Source: SAR92 clade bacterium H231 (GTDB taxonomy: Bacteria; Pseudomonadota; Gammaproteobacteria; Pseudomonadales; Porticoccaceae). From it: 64,000 bases of DNA. The notes beneath the pieces were generated by a model. The model made no database searches. It saw only the letters and a program-made list of their open reading frames with translations, and had not been told where the DNA came from. Positions 37,490 through 46,982 of this stretch are shown piece after piece. Each line of letters opens with the position of its first letter. Position 1 is the first letter of the stretch. The position numbers and the translations under genes were made by a program. The DNA lies in assembly GCA_025153775.1 (NCBI GenBank), contig JAOALC010000004.1:124001-188000 (forward strand), in the 5' to 3' direction.

Positions 37490-37726
37490 CTAGTAATGGG
37501 GTGGTCGCTCGCCGGCAGCGGCTCCGATACTGTCAGTCTGCCCCATGCCACTGGGCTCTGCCGCGTTATCCTGCAACACTTCGATGCGCTCCAGCATGGC
37601 TCTATGGGCCTTGGTAAGGGCATCGATCTCTTGCTGCTGACGAAAAATCTCATCTTCCAATTGCGCGTTGGCCATTTCCAGATAGGCCAGTTTTTCTTCA
37701 AAAGCCTGCACTTGTTTCTCGTCCAT
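37490..37726 (-). CDS. slyX: SlyX family protein
   Basis: A 78-residue protein, coiled coil over residues 5-55 (KLAYLEMANAQLEDEIFRQQQEIDAL), with a polar tail ending in the family's PPHY. SlyX is a small conserved gammaproteobacterial protein of unknown function, often near slyD; here slyD is 12 kb away. It is divergent from cmoB. Confidence 0.9.
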   Translation of the reverse strand: MDEKQVQAFEEKLAYLEMANAQLEDEIFRQQQEIDALTKAHRAMLERIEVLQDNAAEPSGMGQTDSIGAAAGERPPHY

Positions 37727-37812
37727 TGTCTACCCTGATAAACCACCATAATTTTGACCATTACCATAGCGGAAATGACATATAATTGCCTGCCAAAATC
37801 CCAGGCAACCTT

Positions 37813-38802
37813 ATGATACCTGAAACACTTAATTATGGGCCCTTTCTGTCCTGGCTCGAAGAGTCGCCTATGAGTCACTGGGGCGAAAGTCTGCCGGAGC
37901 TGCTGGCCCAACAGCTGCGCCGAGAGCGCTGGGGCGATATGCCTGAATGGGAGGAAACGCTCAAGCGCCTACCAGAGATAGACCCACTGACAATAGAGCT
38001 CAAAGACCAGGTCTCCATTGGCAACCCAAGTTTAATGGACAAGGGGCGCCGACTGGCACTGCAGGCCACCCTTATGGGACTTCACCCCTGGCGCAAAGGG
38101 CCTTTCAATCTTTTTGGCATGCAGCTCAATACCGAGTGGCGTTCAGACTGGAAATGGGATCGTGTCCTGCCCCATCTGGATTCCCTGGAAAATCGCTTAG
38201 TACTCGATGTGGGTTGCGGCAATGGTTACCACTGCTGGCGTATGCTCGGCGCAGGCGCCCAACGGGTAATTGGTATAGATCCATCGGTTAAATTTGTTTT
38301 TCAGTTTCAGGCGATCAAAAATTTTGCCGGTAGACAGTTGCCGGTGGACGTGCTGCCGCTGGGTATAGAACATATGCCGGAGAAACTGGCGGCCTTTGAT
38401 ACCCTGTTTTCAATGGGCATCCTCTATCATCGCCGTTCACCCATGGCCCATTTGCGCGAATTAAAAGAGCTATTGCGTCCAGGTGGGCAGCTGGTGCTGG
38501 AGACATTAGTGATAGAGGGGCCGGAGGGGATGGTGCTGGTACCAGAGGGTCGCTATGCCAAAATGCCCAATGTCTGGTTTTTGCCATCGCCCGACACTCT
38601 ACTTAGCTGGATGCGCAAGAACGGCTTTAAGAATCCACGTATGGTCGATATCAGTACTACATCCACCAGCGAACAAAGGGCAACAGACTGGATGACCTTT
38701 GAGTCTCTAGCGGACTTTTTAGATCCCCAGGATCACAGTAAAACCATTGAAGGTCACCCTGCCCCGGTCAGAGCAGTATTTTTAGCCGAAGCGCCTTTTT
38801 AA
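37813..38802 (+). CDS. cmoB: tRNA U34 carboxymethyltransferase
   Basis: A 329-residue protein from the ATG at 37813; the upstream in-frame TTG at 37786 is less likely. CmoB markers are HPWRKGPFNLFGMQLNTEWRSDWKWDRV, VLDVGCGNGYHCWRMLGAGA (SAM motif), GIDPSVKFVFQF and SMGILYHRRSP. It uses carboxy-SAM from CmoA to make cmo5U34 in tRNAs that read codons ending in A, G or U. It is transcribed apart from cmoA in this genome. Confidence 0.96.
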   Translation: MIPETLNYGPFLSWLEESPMSHWGESLPELLAQQLRRERWGDMPEWEETLKRLPEIDPLTIELKDQVSIGNPSLMDKGRRLALQATLMGLHPWRKGPFNLFGMQLNTEWRSDWKWDRVLPHLDSLENRLVLDVGCGNGYHCWRMLGAGAQRVIGIDPSVKFVFQFQAIKNFAGRQLPVDVLPLGIEHMPEKLAAFDTLFSMGILYHRRSPMAHLRELKELLRPGGQLVLETLVIEGPEGMVLVPEGRYAKMPNVWFLPSPDTLLSWMRKNGFKNPRMVDISTTSTSEQRATDWMTFESLADFLDPQDHSKTIEGHPAPVRAVFLAEAPF

Positions 38803-38871
38803 AGGTAATCCAGACAACTCTAGGCAAATGCAGATCGCGTTTTACCGCGCTAAAAAATTAACGGCCATTAT

Positions 38872-38902
38872 AAAAAACCACCGCGGATTGGCGGTGGTTT
38901 TT
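38872..38902. terminator. Bidirectional terminator between cmoB and ald
   Basis: An AAAAACCACCGC stem pairs with GCGGTGGTTTTT around a 6-base GGATTG loop, with A- and T-runs at both ends. It serves the convergent cmoB and ald genes. Confidence 0.9.
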
Positions 38903-38924
38903 CGACCTGGCGCTAAAGTCAGGG

Positions 38925-40040
38925 TTATGCCTTTAACGCCTCATCTGCCGCCACATACTGATATCCCAGTGCATCAGCTACCGCTTTATAGGTCACCTTA
39001 CCTTTGTGGACATTTAAGCCATTCTGTAAGTTTTTATCCCGGAACAGGCTGCTGATGGGATCATCAGCCAGTGCCAGTGCATAGGGCAAGGTTGCATTGT
39101 TCAACGCCATAGTCGCCGTCCGCGCCACACCACCGGGCATATTGGCAACACAGTAGTGCACCACATCCTCAATCACATAGGTGGGGTTTTCATGGGTGGT
39201 GGCCTGGGAGGTTTCAAAACAACCCCCCTGGTCAATGGCCACATCCACAATCACCGCACCCTTTTTCATACGACCAATCAAATCTTTCGATAGCAACTTG
39301 GGTGCCGCTGCACCAGGAATCAGAACAGCACCAATCACCAGGTCAGCCTCAAGGGCATATTCCTCGATGGCCGCATTGGTCGAGTAAACACAGCGAGCCC
39401 TACCCTCGTACTTGGCGTCAAGGTCTCGTAAACGAGGAATAGAACGGTCTAAGATAGTCACATCGGCACCCATACCCACAGACATCGCCGCCGCATTATC
39501 GCCAACCACACCGCCACCAATCACCAGCACCTTGGCCGGTGCCACGCCGGGAACACCACCCAGCAGCACACCGCGGCCGCCCTGGGCCTTCTCTAAATGA
39601 TGTGCGCCAGCTTGCACCGACATACGGCCAGCAACCTCAGACATAGGCGCCAACAGCGGCAGTCCACCCTGGTTATCCGTAACTGTCTCGTAAGCCACAC
39701 AGGTGGCTCCAGAAGCAACTAATAACTCCGTCTGCTTGGGGTCTGGCGCCAGATGCAAATAGGTATATAAAATCTGCCCCTCACGCAGCATCTTGCACTC
39801 AGTGGCCTGAGGCTCCTTGACCTTGACTACCATATCTGCACGGGCAAATATCTCAGCTGCCGACTCGACCATCTCCGCGCCAGCACTCAAGTATTCCCCA
39901 TCGGGAAAATCAATGGCAGCCCCGGCGTTGCGCTCAACAATCACCTTATGACCGCGCTTAACTAACTCATTAACCGACGAGGGCGTTAAGCCCACTCTAT
40001 ATTCGTGATTTTTAATTTCCTTAGGTACACCCACTAACAT
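38925..40040 (-). CDS. ald: Alanine dehydrogenase
   Basis: A 371-residue enzyme from the ATG at 40040; the TTG two codons upstream is not needed. It begins [20 protein letters not shown] and carries the active-site His in [10 protein letters not shown], the catalytic Lys region, and the NAD-binding [29 protein letters not shown]. It interconverts L-alanine and pyruvate plus ammonia with NAD. It is divergent from an Lrp-type regulator, a conserved pairing in gammaproteobacteria, so alanine or leucine control by that protein is likely. Confidence 0.96.
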   Translation of the reverse strand: MLVGVPKEIKNHEYRVGLTPSSVNELVKRGHKVIVERNAGAAIDFPDGEYLSAGAEMVESAAEIFARADMVVKVKEPQATECKMLREGQILYTYLHLAPDPKQTELLVASGATCVAYETVTDNQGGLPLLAPMSEVAGRMSVQAGAHHLEKAQGGRGVLLGGVPGVAPAKVLVIGGGVVGDNAAAMSVGMGADVTILDRSIPRLRDLDAKYEGRARCVYSTNAAIEEYALEADLVIGAVLIPGAAAPKLLSKDLIGRMKKGAVIVDVAIDQGGCFETSQATTHENPTYVIEDVVHYCVANMPGGVARTATMALNNATLPYALALADDPISSLFRDKNLQNGLNVHKGKVTYKAVADALGYQYVAADEALKA

Positions 40041-40199
40041 GGTCAAGCCCTCTGTTTAAGCTAAGATTCAAATATAGTTGCCATTTGTATTGGCTGTTTA
40101 TCCGGTAATTCTAGAAGTATAGAATAATATTTCTTAGCGTAATTGGGTATAATGCAGAATATTTTCAGTTGTATTGAGCTTATACAGGATATTTTACCG

Positions 40200-40697
40200 A
40201 TGAAAGATTCTCCCACTTCTACCGAACAACTTGGCAAGATAGATCGCAACATACTGCGAATACTGCAAAAGGACGGACGCATAAGCTACACCGACCTGGC
40301 GCGCGAAGTCGGCCTGTCTGTGACCCCCTGTATAGAGCGAGTTAAGCGCCTAGAGCGCAACGGATATATTCTTGGCTACGCGGCCAAAGTCTGCCCAGAG
40401 CGACTCAACGTCAATCTGGTCGTCTTTGTGCAGATCAGGCTCAATCACACGTCCCAGGAAAACTTTGAAGAGTTTCGCAGCGCAGTGATGGATATGGAAA
40501 ATATCCAGAGCTGTTTTCTGGTATCAGGCAATTATGACTATCTGATCAAAACGCGCGTGGCCGATATGGCAGCCTACCGAGAACTGCTTGGCCACCGCAT
40601 TCTCAAACTGCCCGCAGTACAGGAATCCACCAGCTATGTGGTGATGGAAGAGCTAAAAGAGACCATGGAAGTTCCGGTGCCCTACAGCAGGAAATAA
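40200..40697 (+). CDS. lrp: Lrp/AsnC family transcriptional regulator
   Basis: A 165-residue regulator from the ATG at 40200, although the frame is open to 40143. The N-terminal HTH (LGKIDRNILRILQKDGRISYTDLAREVGLSVTPCIERVKRLERNGYI) and the C-terminal RAM effector domain (LVVFVQIRL, CFLVSGNYDYLIKTRV) closely follow E. coli Lrp in length and layout. Its position opposite ald supports direct control of alanine catabolism. The Shine-Dalgarno is weak. Confidence 0.9.
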   Translation: MKDSPTSTEQLGKIDRNILRILQKDGRISYTDLAREVGLSVTPCIERVKRLERNGYILGYAAKVCPERLNVNLVVFVQIRLNHTSQENFEEFRSAVMDMENIQSCFLVSGNYDYLIKTRVADMAAYRELLGHRILKLPAVQESTSYVVMEELKETMEVPVPYSRK

Positions 40698-40731
40698 CTC
40701 ATAAAAACAAGCGAATATCCCAGCCTTAAGG

Positions 40732-40760
40732 TTGACTCAAATCCATTGCTCACCTATAGT
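40732..40760 (+). promoter_or_regulatory. Sigma-70 promoter of tRNA-Arg
   Basis: A -35 box TTGACT (40732-40737) and a -10 box TATAGT (40755-40760) are separated by 17 bases. Transcription would start about 20 bases before the mature tRNA. Confidence 0.8.
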
Positions 40761-40787
40761 GCGCAACCTCAGAAATGAGAACAAAAC

Positions 40788-40864
40788 GCACTCGTAGCTC
40801 AGCTGGATAGAGTACCCGGCTACGAACCGGGCGGTCGAAGGTTCGAATCCTTCCGAGTGCGCCA
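40788..40864 (+). tRNA. tRNA-Arg(ACG)
   Basis: A 77-nt cloverleaf. The acceptor stem GCACTCG pairs with CGAGTGC. The D-arm has AGCTCAGCTGGATAGAG, the anticodon stem CCCGG/CCGGG encloses CTACGAA with anticodon ACG, and the T-arm is GGTTCGAATCC. The discriminator is G and the CCA is encoded. The ACG wobble base should be deaminated to inosine by TadA. The gene marks the left edge of the AT-rich catabolic region. Confidence 0.97.
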
Positions 40865-40904
40865 TATACAAAAACCCCGCCTTTATGGCGGGTTTTTTGT
40901 ATAT
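40865..40904 (+). terminator. Terminator of tRNA-Arg
   Basis: An AAAAACCCCGCC stem, a short loop and GGCGGGTTTTTT begin directly after the CCA end; flanking TATACA/TGTATA extends the palindrome. Confidence 0.9.
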
Positions 40905-41432
40905 GGCGTACGACGAGGTGAGAACCTTCAGGTCGACTAGTTATCCCCACTCAATAGTTGGGCTATATTTAGCCCAATAAAAACAATGGGTAGCACGGCC
41001 TATTTTCAACTTTGTAACTGGTTTGTAAATCAGTCCACTAATTAGGCACATCGCTTATCACTGTGAATCCTATTATTTTTAAGATGTTAGGCAAATCGCA
41101 CTCGCAAATTTTGTAACGTTGGCTGACAGCAAATTTTATTACACAAATTTCTGGCTCACTTATTAAGTACATCCAGCTTTTCCAGGAAATGTCAGGCCAA
41201 TCCCGATAATTATTTTTAACCATTTGGTTCCGGATAGCATATGACGCGATACTCTGATGTATTCGATATTTACGCCATATTACTTGAGGGCGCTATGACC
41301 CTAAGTGACTGTAAATATTTTCTTTTTGTTTAGATAATTCCAGCTCAGTAGTGCAAATAAATTTAGCCTCATAAAAACTATAGGTTGCAAAGCGATTTTT
41401 ATGGTGCTCGAGAGTGCTGGTTATACACTGCT
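40905..41432. other. Gene-poor AT-rich stretch between tRNA-Arg and kdgK
   Basis: About 530 bases with no credible gene. A 61-codon minus-strand frame at 41038-41223 has no recognisable family and only a weak ribosome site. No integrase remnant or second copy of the tRNA 3' end is visible. Base composition becomes AT-rich here and stays so to the right edge. Confidence 0.6.
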
Positions 41433-42383
41433 TTACCCACTTTTAAACAGCTCATCAACTAATTTTCGGGAAATAATAGCCCCGCGATGTTGGATAACCT
41501 CACTAGCTAGGCAATGGCCCAATGCCGCACATTCCGCCGGAAGCATCTCTCCTTGGAGTCGACTAGCTAGATAGCCAGCATTGAAAGAATCCCCTGCCGC
41601 AGTGGTATCTATAACTTTTTCAGAAGGAATCCTAATCGCTTTGACCGCATACTTATTGTCATTGGTTTCAATAAGACAGGACTCTTCGCCACGCTTAAGT
41701 ACCACTTCTGGTATCCCATAAAACCGACATCTAGCAAATACATCCTCGGGACTAGAGTCACCCCATAATTGGCATTCATCATCGAAAGTTAGGAAGGCAA
41801 TATCGGTAATTTGTAAAATTTTTCGATACCACAGCTGAGCCTCATCGGTACTCGCCCAAAGCTTATGGCGATAATTACTATCAAACCATATCTTACTCCC
41901 CCGCTCTTTTGCTCTGACAAGTCCGCCGATAAGTTTTTGTCGGTCATGACGGGGTAAAATAGCTAGAGATATACCTGAGAGATACAGGTAATCAATGTCA
42001 GCCAGAGATGCAAGCTCTTTATCGTACGCGTCCCCAGTTAACAGATATCGAGCGGCGGATTGTTCCCGCCAATATTGGAACGACCGCTCTCCATTTGCAT
42101 CGACCGCAATGCGATATGATCCCGGCTTTTTATCACTAAATCGCCGAATTTTGTCAGATTCAATCCCCTCCTCAATAAAATATCGAATCATCGAGACACT
42201 TAAAGGGTCAACACCCAGTGCTGTAATATAATGAATCAGATATTCGCCAGCCGGCAGGAGTCTAGATAAATAAACAGCCGTATTTAAAGTATCGCCCGCG
42301 AATGCCTGATCGCTTAAATCATGTCTTATTTCGACCATACACTCACCAATAAAGGCGATGCTGGGCCGGGTTTTATCTGACAT
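41433..42383 (-). CDS. kdgK: 2-dehydro-3-deoxygluconokinase
   Basis: A 316-residue PfkB-family kinase from the ATG at 42383 with GAGG upstream; a TTG at 42410 is less likely. It follows E. coli KdgK closely: FIGECMVEI, GDTLNTAVYLSRLL, YLYLSGISLAIL, IWFDSNYRHKLWAS, DIAFLTFDDE and the ATP/anion motif VIDTTAAGDSFNAGYLASRL with catalytic Asp. It phosphorylates KDG to KDPG, the entry of uronate carbon into the Entner-Doudoroff route. It is the last gene of the leftward uxaC-GH28-kdgK operon. Confidence 0.95.
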   Translation of the reverse strand: MSDKTRPSIAFIGECMVEIRHDLSDQAFAGDTLNTAVYLSRLLPAGEYLIHYITALGVDPLSVSMIRYFIEEGIESDKIRRFSDKKPGSYRIAVDANGERSFQYWREQSAARYLLTGDAYDKELASLADIDYLYLSGISLAILPRHDRQKLIGGLVRAKERGSKIWFDSNYRHKLWASTDEAQLWYRKILQITDIAFLTFDDECQLWGDSSPEDVFARCRFYGIPEVVLKRGEESCLIETNDNKYAVKAIRIPSEKVIDTTAAGDSFNAGYLASRLQGEMLPAECAALGHCLASEVIQHRGAIISRKLVDELFKSG

Positions 42384-42432
42384 ATTTATGGCCTCGGACA
42401 CTCTTGCCAAAGAAGCTCTGCGAACATCGTTA

Positions 42433-44292
42433 TTATAGCCTTACTTCAATAAACACAGTGTGGTATCCCGTAGCCTGCCCATCGTTGACGTTGAGACGCA
42501 ACCTATAAGTTCCGGGCTTTTCAAATGTTATCTCTGTTGCCAGAGCGGTTGGATTTGAAAAGCGCACAGTGCTGGCATCGCCAAACGGGTAATTGACATT
42601 TTTTCCATCTGCATCTTCTCCCATGGAGACGGCTTCTGCATCAGCAGGCACAGCCTCCCACTGGAAAGTCATTGGGTCATTCTCTGCATCCAATACATCC
42701 CCTGAAAAACTTATGCTATTTCCATGGGATAGACTTAGTATCTTCTCCTCTCCGGCATACACATCAGGGGGGGTATTGGTCAATTGTGGAATAAGGATAG
42801 AGTTCTTCCCTCCGTCAACAAGTGCCTCCAATGGGGAATTATCGACAGTCACATTGCGGAAATACATCGTATCAAAATCTACAAAATTAAATGCATTGGG
42901 GTTTTCCCCTGCGCTCAAATGTACGTTATCGAACACAAAGTCTTTTAAAGGTATTTTATCGGTTCCCTGTAAGATCATAGGATTGATGGAGGTACCACCA
43001 ATGAAGTTCTCAAGCCGGATATCTTTAAATTCTGGATCGCGATTATATTTTACCCCGGTGCTATCGTAATTTGTTGTTACTTCAATCATTGATAATTTAC
43101 GGCGGTTTTCGGGAACATCTGCAAGATCACCATAGGTCAGATTGCGCATCCTAATATGTTCAAAATGACTACCCCTATTTTTGTTCGCCTTGAAATAGAA
43201 TCCCTTTCGCAAACCCGTTCCCTCTGAATTTTCGATAAATATATTGCGAACTCCACCAGATGCCTCGCTTCCTAGTGCAATTGTATCGTCAGCCAGAAAA
43301 CGTACATTTTGTACAACAATATTTTTGCTTGGAATCATCTTTTGCAGCCCTTCTAAATCGCGCCCCGACTTAATTGATATACAATCGTCACCCGTCGCAA
43401 AATCAACATTATGGATATACACATCCTGACTGGATTCAATATCGATACCGTCGTTATTTTTGTTGAGCGAATTCATCGTCATATTTCGTACGGTTATATT
43501 TTTAGACATGTAAAAATGATTTACCCAAAACGGGGAATCAATAATATTCACTCCTTCTAAGAGTATGTTCTCACTATCATAAAAAAGTATGAACGCAGTT
43601 CGCAGGTTTCCAGCCCGGTCAAACCTACGTTTAAATAAGGGTACGTTATCGTTATTCATATCCCGAACAACCTTCTCCCATTCGCCTTTCACAGAACCAG
43701 GCACGCGCTTAAGGTCCTCTTGGGATGCTTTATCTACCCAAGTTGACCAGCTGTTTTCTGCCTGTCCGTTAAGTGTCCCTTTACCAGTGATTGCAATGTT
43801 TTTCTTTTGGTAAGCATAGATAAGAGGCGAAAAGTTATAGACATCGGTTCCCTCATAGCGACTAAGCACCTGAGGCAGGTAGCTCTCATAATTACTGCTG
43901 AAGAGTAACTCTGATCCTTCCTGCAAATGTAAATTGACATTGTTTTCTAAATTTAGAGGTCCATCAACATAATACTCGCCTCTGGGGATGCTGACTGTCC
44001 CTCCGCCAAATCGAGATACATCAATAATAGCGTTTTGAATGGCTTGTCGCGCATCGGTTGAGCCATCTGCTATGGCATTATAAGGCGCATCGGTAATAAT
44101 TAATGTTCGATTTGGAAAGCTGGGCGCCTTAATACGCGACAAAATAACCGGCACCTGAGCCCATGAACCACGATAGTTAGAATCGCTATCACCTACAGTC
44201 TTTTTTTTGACTTCAGTTGACGGATCCGCACACCCAGCTACCATCACCGACAAGACAATAAGGGCTAGTGTATATTTAAGTTTACTGAACAT
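42433..44292 (-). CDS. GH28 polygalacturonase-like surface lipoprotein
   Basis: A 619-residue lipoprotein (lipobox VAGC, Cys21). A right-handed beta-helix spans about 60-500. GH28 catalytic motifs: NNDG at 279-282 (Asp281), GDD at 301-303, GSEASGG at 341-347 in place of GHG, and FYFKANKNRG at 365-374, where the usual Arg of RIK is replaced by an aromatic residue. An Ig/PKD-like C-domain (about 505-619) follows. It probably releases galacturonate or unsaturated uronates from a pectin-like polymer, likely exo-acting. Neighbours uxaC and kdgK support uronate use. Confidence 0.88.
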   Translation of the reverse strand: MFSKLKYTLALIVLSVMVAGCADPSTEVKKKTVGDSDSNYRGSWAQVPVILSRIKAPSFPNRTLIITDAPYNAIADGSTDARQAIQNAIIDVSRFGGGTVSIPRGEYYVDGPLNLENNVNLHLQEGSELLFSSNYESYLPQVLSRYEGTDVYNFSPLIYAYQKKNIAITGKGTLNGQAENSWSTWVDKASQEDLKRVPGSVKGEWEKVVRDMNNDNVPLFKRRFDRAGNLRTAFILFYDSENILLEGVNIIDSPFWVNHFYMSKNITVRNMTMNSLNKNNDGIDIESSQDVYIHNVDFATGDDCISIKSGRDLEGLQKMIPSKNIVVQNVRFLADDTIALGSEASGGVRNIFIENSEGTGLRKGFYFKANKNRGSHFEHIRMRNLTYGDLADVPENRRKLSMIEVTTNYDSTGVKYNRDPEFKDIRLENFIGGTSINPMILQGTDKIPLKDFVFDNVHLSAGENPNAFNFVDFDTMYFRNVTVDNSPLEALVDGGKNSILIPQLTNTPPDVYAGEEKILSLSHGNSISFSGDVLDAENDPMTFQWEAVPADAEAVSMGEDADGKNVNYPFGDASTVRFSNPTALATEITFEKPGTYRLRLNVNDGQATGYHTVFIEVRL

Positions 44293-44369
44293 AATTTATC
44301 CTTTATTGATAGGTAGGCTTGTAACCTGTATACGTTAGAGTTGATGCACAGTCATTGAGACATCTTTCT

Positions 44370-45806
44370 CTATGTATCATTGCCTATTCGATAAGCTTGT
44401 TTAGATAGGTTGTAGGTTAAATCTTTTGCAATCTCCAGGGCATCATTCTCTGATAACCTATGTTCGCAAACTAGGCCTGCCAGATAAGCGCAATCGACGC
44501 GGCGAGACATATCATGCCTGGCAGGAATACTCAGTAATGCCCGAGTATCGTCATTAAAACCGACAGTATTGTAAAATCCTGCAGTTTCCGTGGTCTGTTC
44601 GCGGAATCTCATAATGCCTGCAGGGCTGTCATTAAACCACCATGCAGGACCCAGTCGGAGACAAGGATAGTGTCCGGCGAGTGGAGCCAGTTCTCGCGAA
44701 TAATTAGTTTCATCAAGGGTAAATAGTATGAGATTGAGATCAGAATTATTCCCAAAGCAATCCAGCAAAGGTTTTAGCGCAGTCGTATACTCCACTTGTA
44801 TGGGTATATCTGCTCCTTTATCACTGCCATAATTCTGAAACATCCATTCGTTATGGTTGCGATAAGAGCCTACATGAATTTGCATAACTAATTTATCGTC
44901 AAGACTCATCCGCGCCATCTCAGTTAGCATCTGCGCTCTGAACAACTCGGCATCTTCTCGGCTGACTTTACCCGCCATGATGCGGTCAAATAGCCTTTCG
45001 CAGTTAGCAGTAGAAAGATTGGCAGTTCTTGGCGTGGGGTGTCCATGGTCGCTGCTTGTGGCGCCCATAGCAATAAAGTCAGCGCGCCTGTTTCTATGTG
45101 CCTGCAAATAACCTTGCCATGAATGAATATCTTGGCCTGTCATTTCGCCAAACAGCCTTAGTGACTTCATGAAATCTGTGTGCTCTGGGTCAATCACAGA
45201 GTCTGGTCGGTAAGTTGTAACAACCTTCCCGTTCCAATCACTGTCTTTTAATATCTGATGATACTTTAAGTTATCGACAGCGGATTCAGTGGTCGATAAA
45301 AACTCGATATTGAATCGATCAAAAATTTGGCGGGGACGAGATTCTTCTTTTTGGAGTTGTTCTGAAATACTATCAAAATAATCATCCGCCGTAGTCTCAT
45401 TGAGCTCTTTAGACTGCTTAAAAAAATCGGCAAATGTCTGATTTAGCCATAATGCAGAAGGGGTCCCACGAAAAAGATAATAGTTCTTGGCGAATAACCT
45501 CCACGCAGTACGTGGATCGTTAACGCTTTCCTCATTGTTGGCATTATTTTTGGACCTAATTCCTAATTCAGAGAGGCGAATACCCTGACTATATAGCATG
45601 CGCAATAAATAGTGGTCTGGCGCTATTAACAATTTAGTGGGGTCGGTAAAACAGTTGTTTTCGGCAAACCATGAAGGGTCTGTATGTCCGTGAGGGCTGA
45701 TAATCGGCAGATCTTTCACTTCGAGATAAAGTCTTCGAGCCATTGAGCGAGCGCTGGGGTTACCAGGTAATAGTCTATCGGGATGATTGTTAATGGGGTC
45801 TGCCAT
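44370..45806 (-). CDS. uxaC: Uronate isomerase
   Basis: A 478-residue enzyme of the UxaC family. It has LPIISPHGHTDPSWFAEN near the N-terminus (metal-binding HGH), IEFLSTTESAVDNL, ATSSDHGHPTP, and MQIHVGSYRNHN. It converts D-galacturonate to tagaturonate or D-glucuronate to fructuronate. The oxidoreductase and dehydratase that normally follow (UxaB/UxuB, UxaA/UxuA) are not in this window. Its upstream region carries a sigma-70 promoter overlapped by the operator palindrome. Confidence 0.95.
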   Translation of the reverse strand: MADPINNHPDRLLPGNPSARSMARRLYLEVKDLPIISPHGHTDPSWFAENNCFTDPTKLLIAPDHYLLRMLYSQGIRLSELGIRSKNNANNEESVNDPRTAWRLFAKNYYLFRGTPSALWLNQTFADFFKQSKELNETTADDYFDSISEQLQKEESRPRQIFDRFNIEFLSTTESAVDNLKYHQILKDSDWNGKVVTTYRPDSVIDPEHTDFMKSLRLFGEMTGQDIHSWQGYLQAHRNRRADFIAMGATSSDHGHPTPRTANLSTANCERLFDRIMAGKVSREDAELFRAQMLTEMARMSLDDKLVMQIHVGSYRNHNEWMFQNYGSDKGADIPIQVEYTTALKPLLDCFGNNSDLNLILFTLDETNYSRELAPLAGHYPCLRLGPAWWFNDSPAGIMRFREQTTETAGFYNTVGFNDDTRALLSIPARHDMSRRVDCAYLAGLVCEHRLSENDALEIAKDLTYNLSKQAYRIGNDT

Positions 45807-45825
45807 TCTGGGAGTCTCTATCTCC

Positions 45826-45858
45826 AGTGCGGAGACATAAAAGTAAGTAATTTGGTGT
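45826..45858 (-). repeat. uxaC leader segment duplicated in inverted orientation
   Basis: This 33-base stretch of the uxaC 5' leader is repeated exactly, as its reverse complement, at 50461-50493 next to the broken oxidoreductase. Confidence 0.93.
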
Positions 45859-45859
45859 T

Positions 45860-45888
45860 ATGATACCGGTGTCAATTACTGTTGTCAA
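45860..45888 (-). promoter_or_regulatory. uxaC promoter with overlapping LacI-type operator
   Basis: On the minus strand TTGACA (45883-45888) and TATCAT (45860-45865) are 17 bases apart. The palindrome TGACACCGGTATCA (45861-45874) covers the -10 box and part of the spacer. The central CpG dyad is typical of LacI-family operators. The site lies between the LacI gene and uxaC, so binding would block RNA polymerase. Confidence 0.75.
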
Positions 45889-45908
45889 ACGTGCAGAAGT
45901 AAGCTTTG

Positions 45909-46982
45909 CTATCCGCGGAGTATTGGTGGTGGTGCTGTTGTCTCACGCCGCACTAACGTGGGAACAAGCTCAGATTTAATTGTCTTGGCGAGTCCAATAT
46001 TATTATTGCATAACGCAAGTAACTTAAGTGTTGCAAGCTTACCCATCTCTTTCACCTTCAGATTCACAGTGGTTAATGCAGGCCAAACTTTGGAAGCCTG
46101 CGGCGTATCATCAAACCCAATAATTGTTAGCTCGCTGGGTATGTCAATCCCCATTTTCTGGGCGGTAACCATGACACCAATAGCCATCTCGTCATTACTG
46201 GCAAAAATAGCGGTAGGAGGATTGTCTGACTTTAATAGTTGCACGGCACAATCAACACCTGATTGAAAAGTATTGGCTCCAAAAACAATTTGGTTAGCCC
46301 CAAGGTGAACACCATTTTGCTCAAGCGCATCACGAAAAACATCGTGACGCTCAGCAGAAGATTTAGAGTTGTCGGGTCCTTTAATAAAACCAATATCTCT
46401 ATGACCTAGCGCTATTAAATGTTCTGCTATGTCTTTAACGGCTTCACGATCATTGAAGTGGACCATGTGTGCGACATCATCAGAAATAACCGACACTAGC
46501 CGCACATAATTACACTTAATAGCTTTCAGCTTATTAATTAAATCATTAGATTCGGAGAGTGGTGGCAGCAAGATAACCCCGTCAATTTTTGTACGCCTGA
46601 TGAACTTAATAATGTCATCATGCAGACTGGCTTGGGTTGCGTCACAGGGATGAACAACCAGTTCATAGCCATTAGGCCGACACTGACCCAATGCACCATA
46701 CATAGCGTCTGTAATAAATGATGCATTGGGGTTGTCATAGATCATTGCTAGTAAGAAGGAGCGGCTAAACGCTAATCCTCTTGCCTGAGGGTTAGGAGAG
46801 TAATCTAGATCTTCAATGACTTTTTTGACTTTACTTAATGTTTTGGCGCCAACATTAGGTTCACTATTTATCACCCGGGAGACAGTTTTCTTTGATACTC
46901 CCGCGAGCCGCGCCACATCACTGATTGTGGGCTTTTTACCAACAATCGATCCTTCGATGATATTCTCTTTTATAGAATCCAT
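45909..46982 (-). CDS. LacI family transcriptional regulator of the uronate locus
   Basis: A 357-residue repressor. The HTH is PTISDVARLAGVSKKTVSRVINSEPNVGAKTLSKV with the hinge helix NPQARGLAFSRS. The periplasmic-binding-protein-like effector domain (about 75-345) has DGVILLPPL, DIGFIKGP and FASNDEMAIGVM. It is flanked by two copies of the ACCGGT-type palindrome, one before uxaC and one before the divergent DUF1080 gene. It is therefore the likely regulator of both arms. The inducer is presumably an uronate or KDG-related intermediate; this is inference. Confidence 0.9.
   Translation of the reverse strand: MDSIKENIIEGSIVGKKPTISDVARLAGVSKKTVSRVINSEPNVGAKTLSKVKKVIEDLDYSPNPQARGLAFSRSFLLAMIYDNPNASFITDAMYGALGQCRPNGYELVVHPCDATQASLHDDIIKFIRRTKIDGVILLPPLSESNDLINKLKAIKCNYVRLVSVISDDVAHMVHFNDREAVKDIAEHLIALGHRDIGFIKGPDNSKSSAERHDVFRDALEQNGVHLGANQIVFGANTFQSGVDCAVQLLKSDNPPTAIFASNDEMAIGVMVTAQKMGIDIPSELTIIGFDDTPQASKVWPALTTVNLKVKEMGKLATLKLLALCNNNIGLAKTIKSELVPTLVRRETTAPPPILRG

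Noticed and set aside
40750-40950. Minus-strand 66-codon frame containing GRIRTFDRPVRSRVLYPAELR
   Set aside because: It is the antisense of tRNA-Arg and its terminator; this peptide is a well-known artefact of translating tRNA genes.
41038-41223. 61-codon minus-strand frame right of tRNA-Arg
   Set aside because: No recognisable family, weak ribosome site, AT-rich gene-poor DNA. It cannot be supported as a gene.
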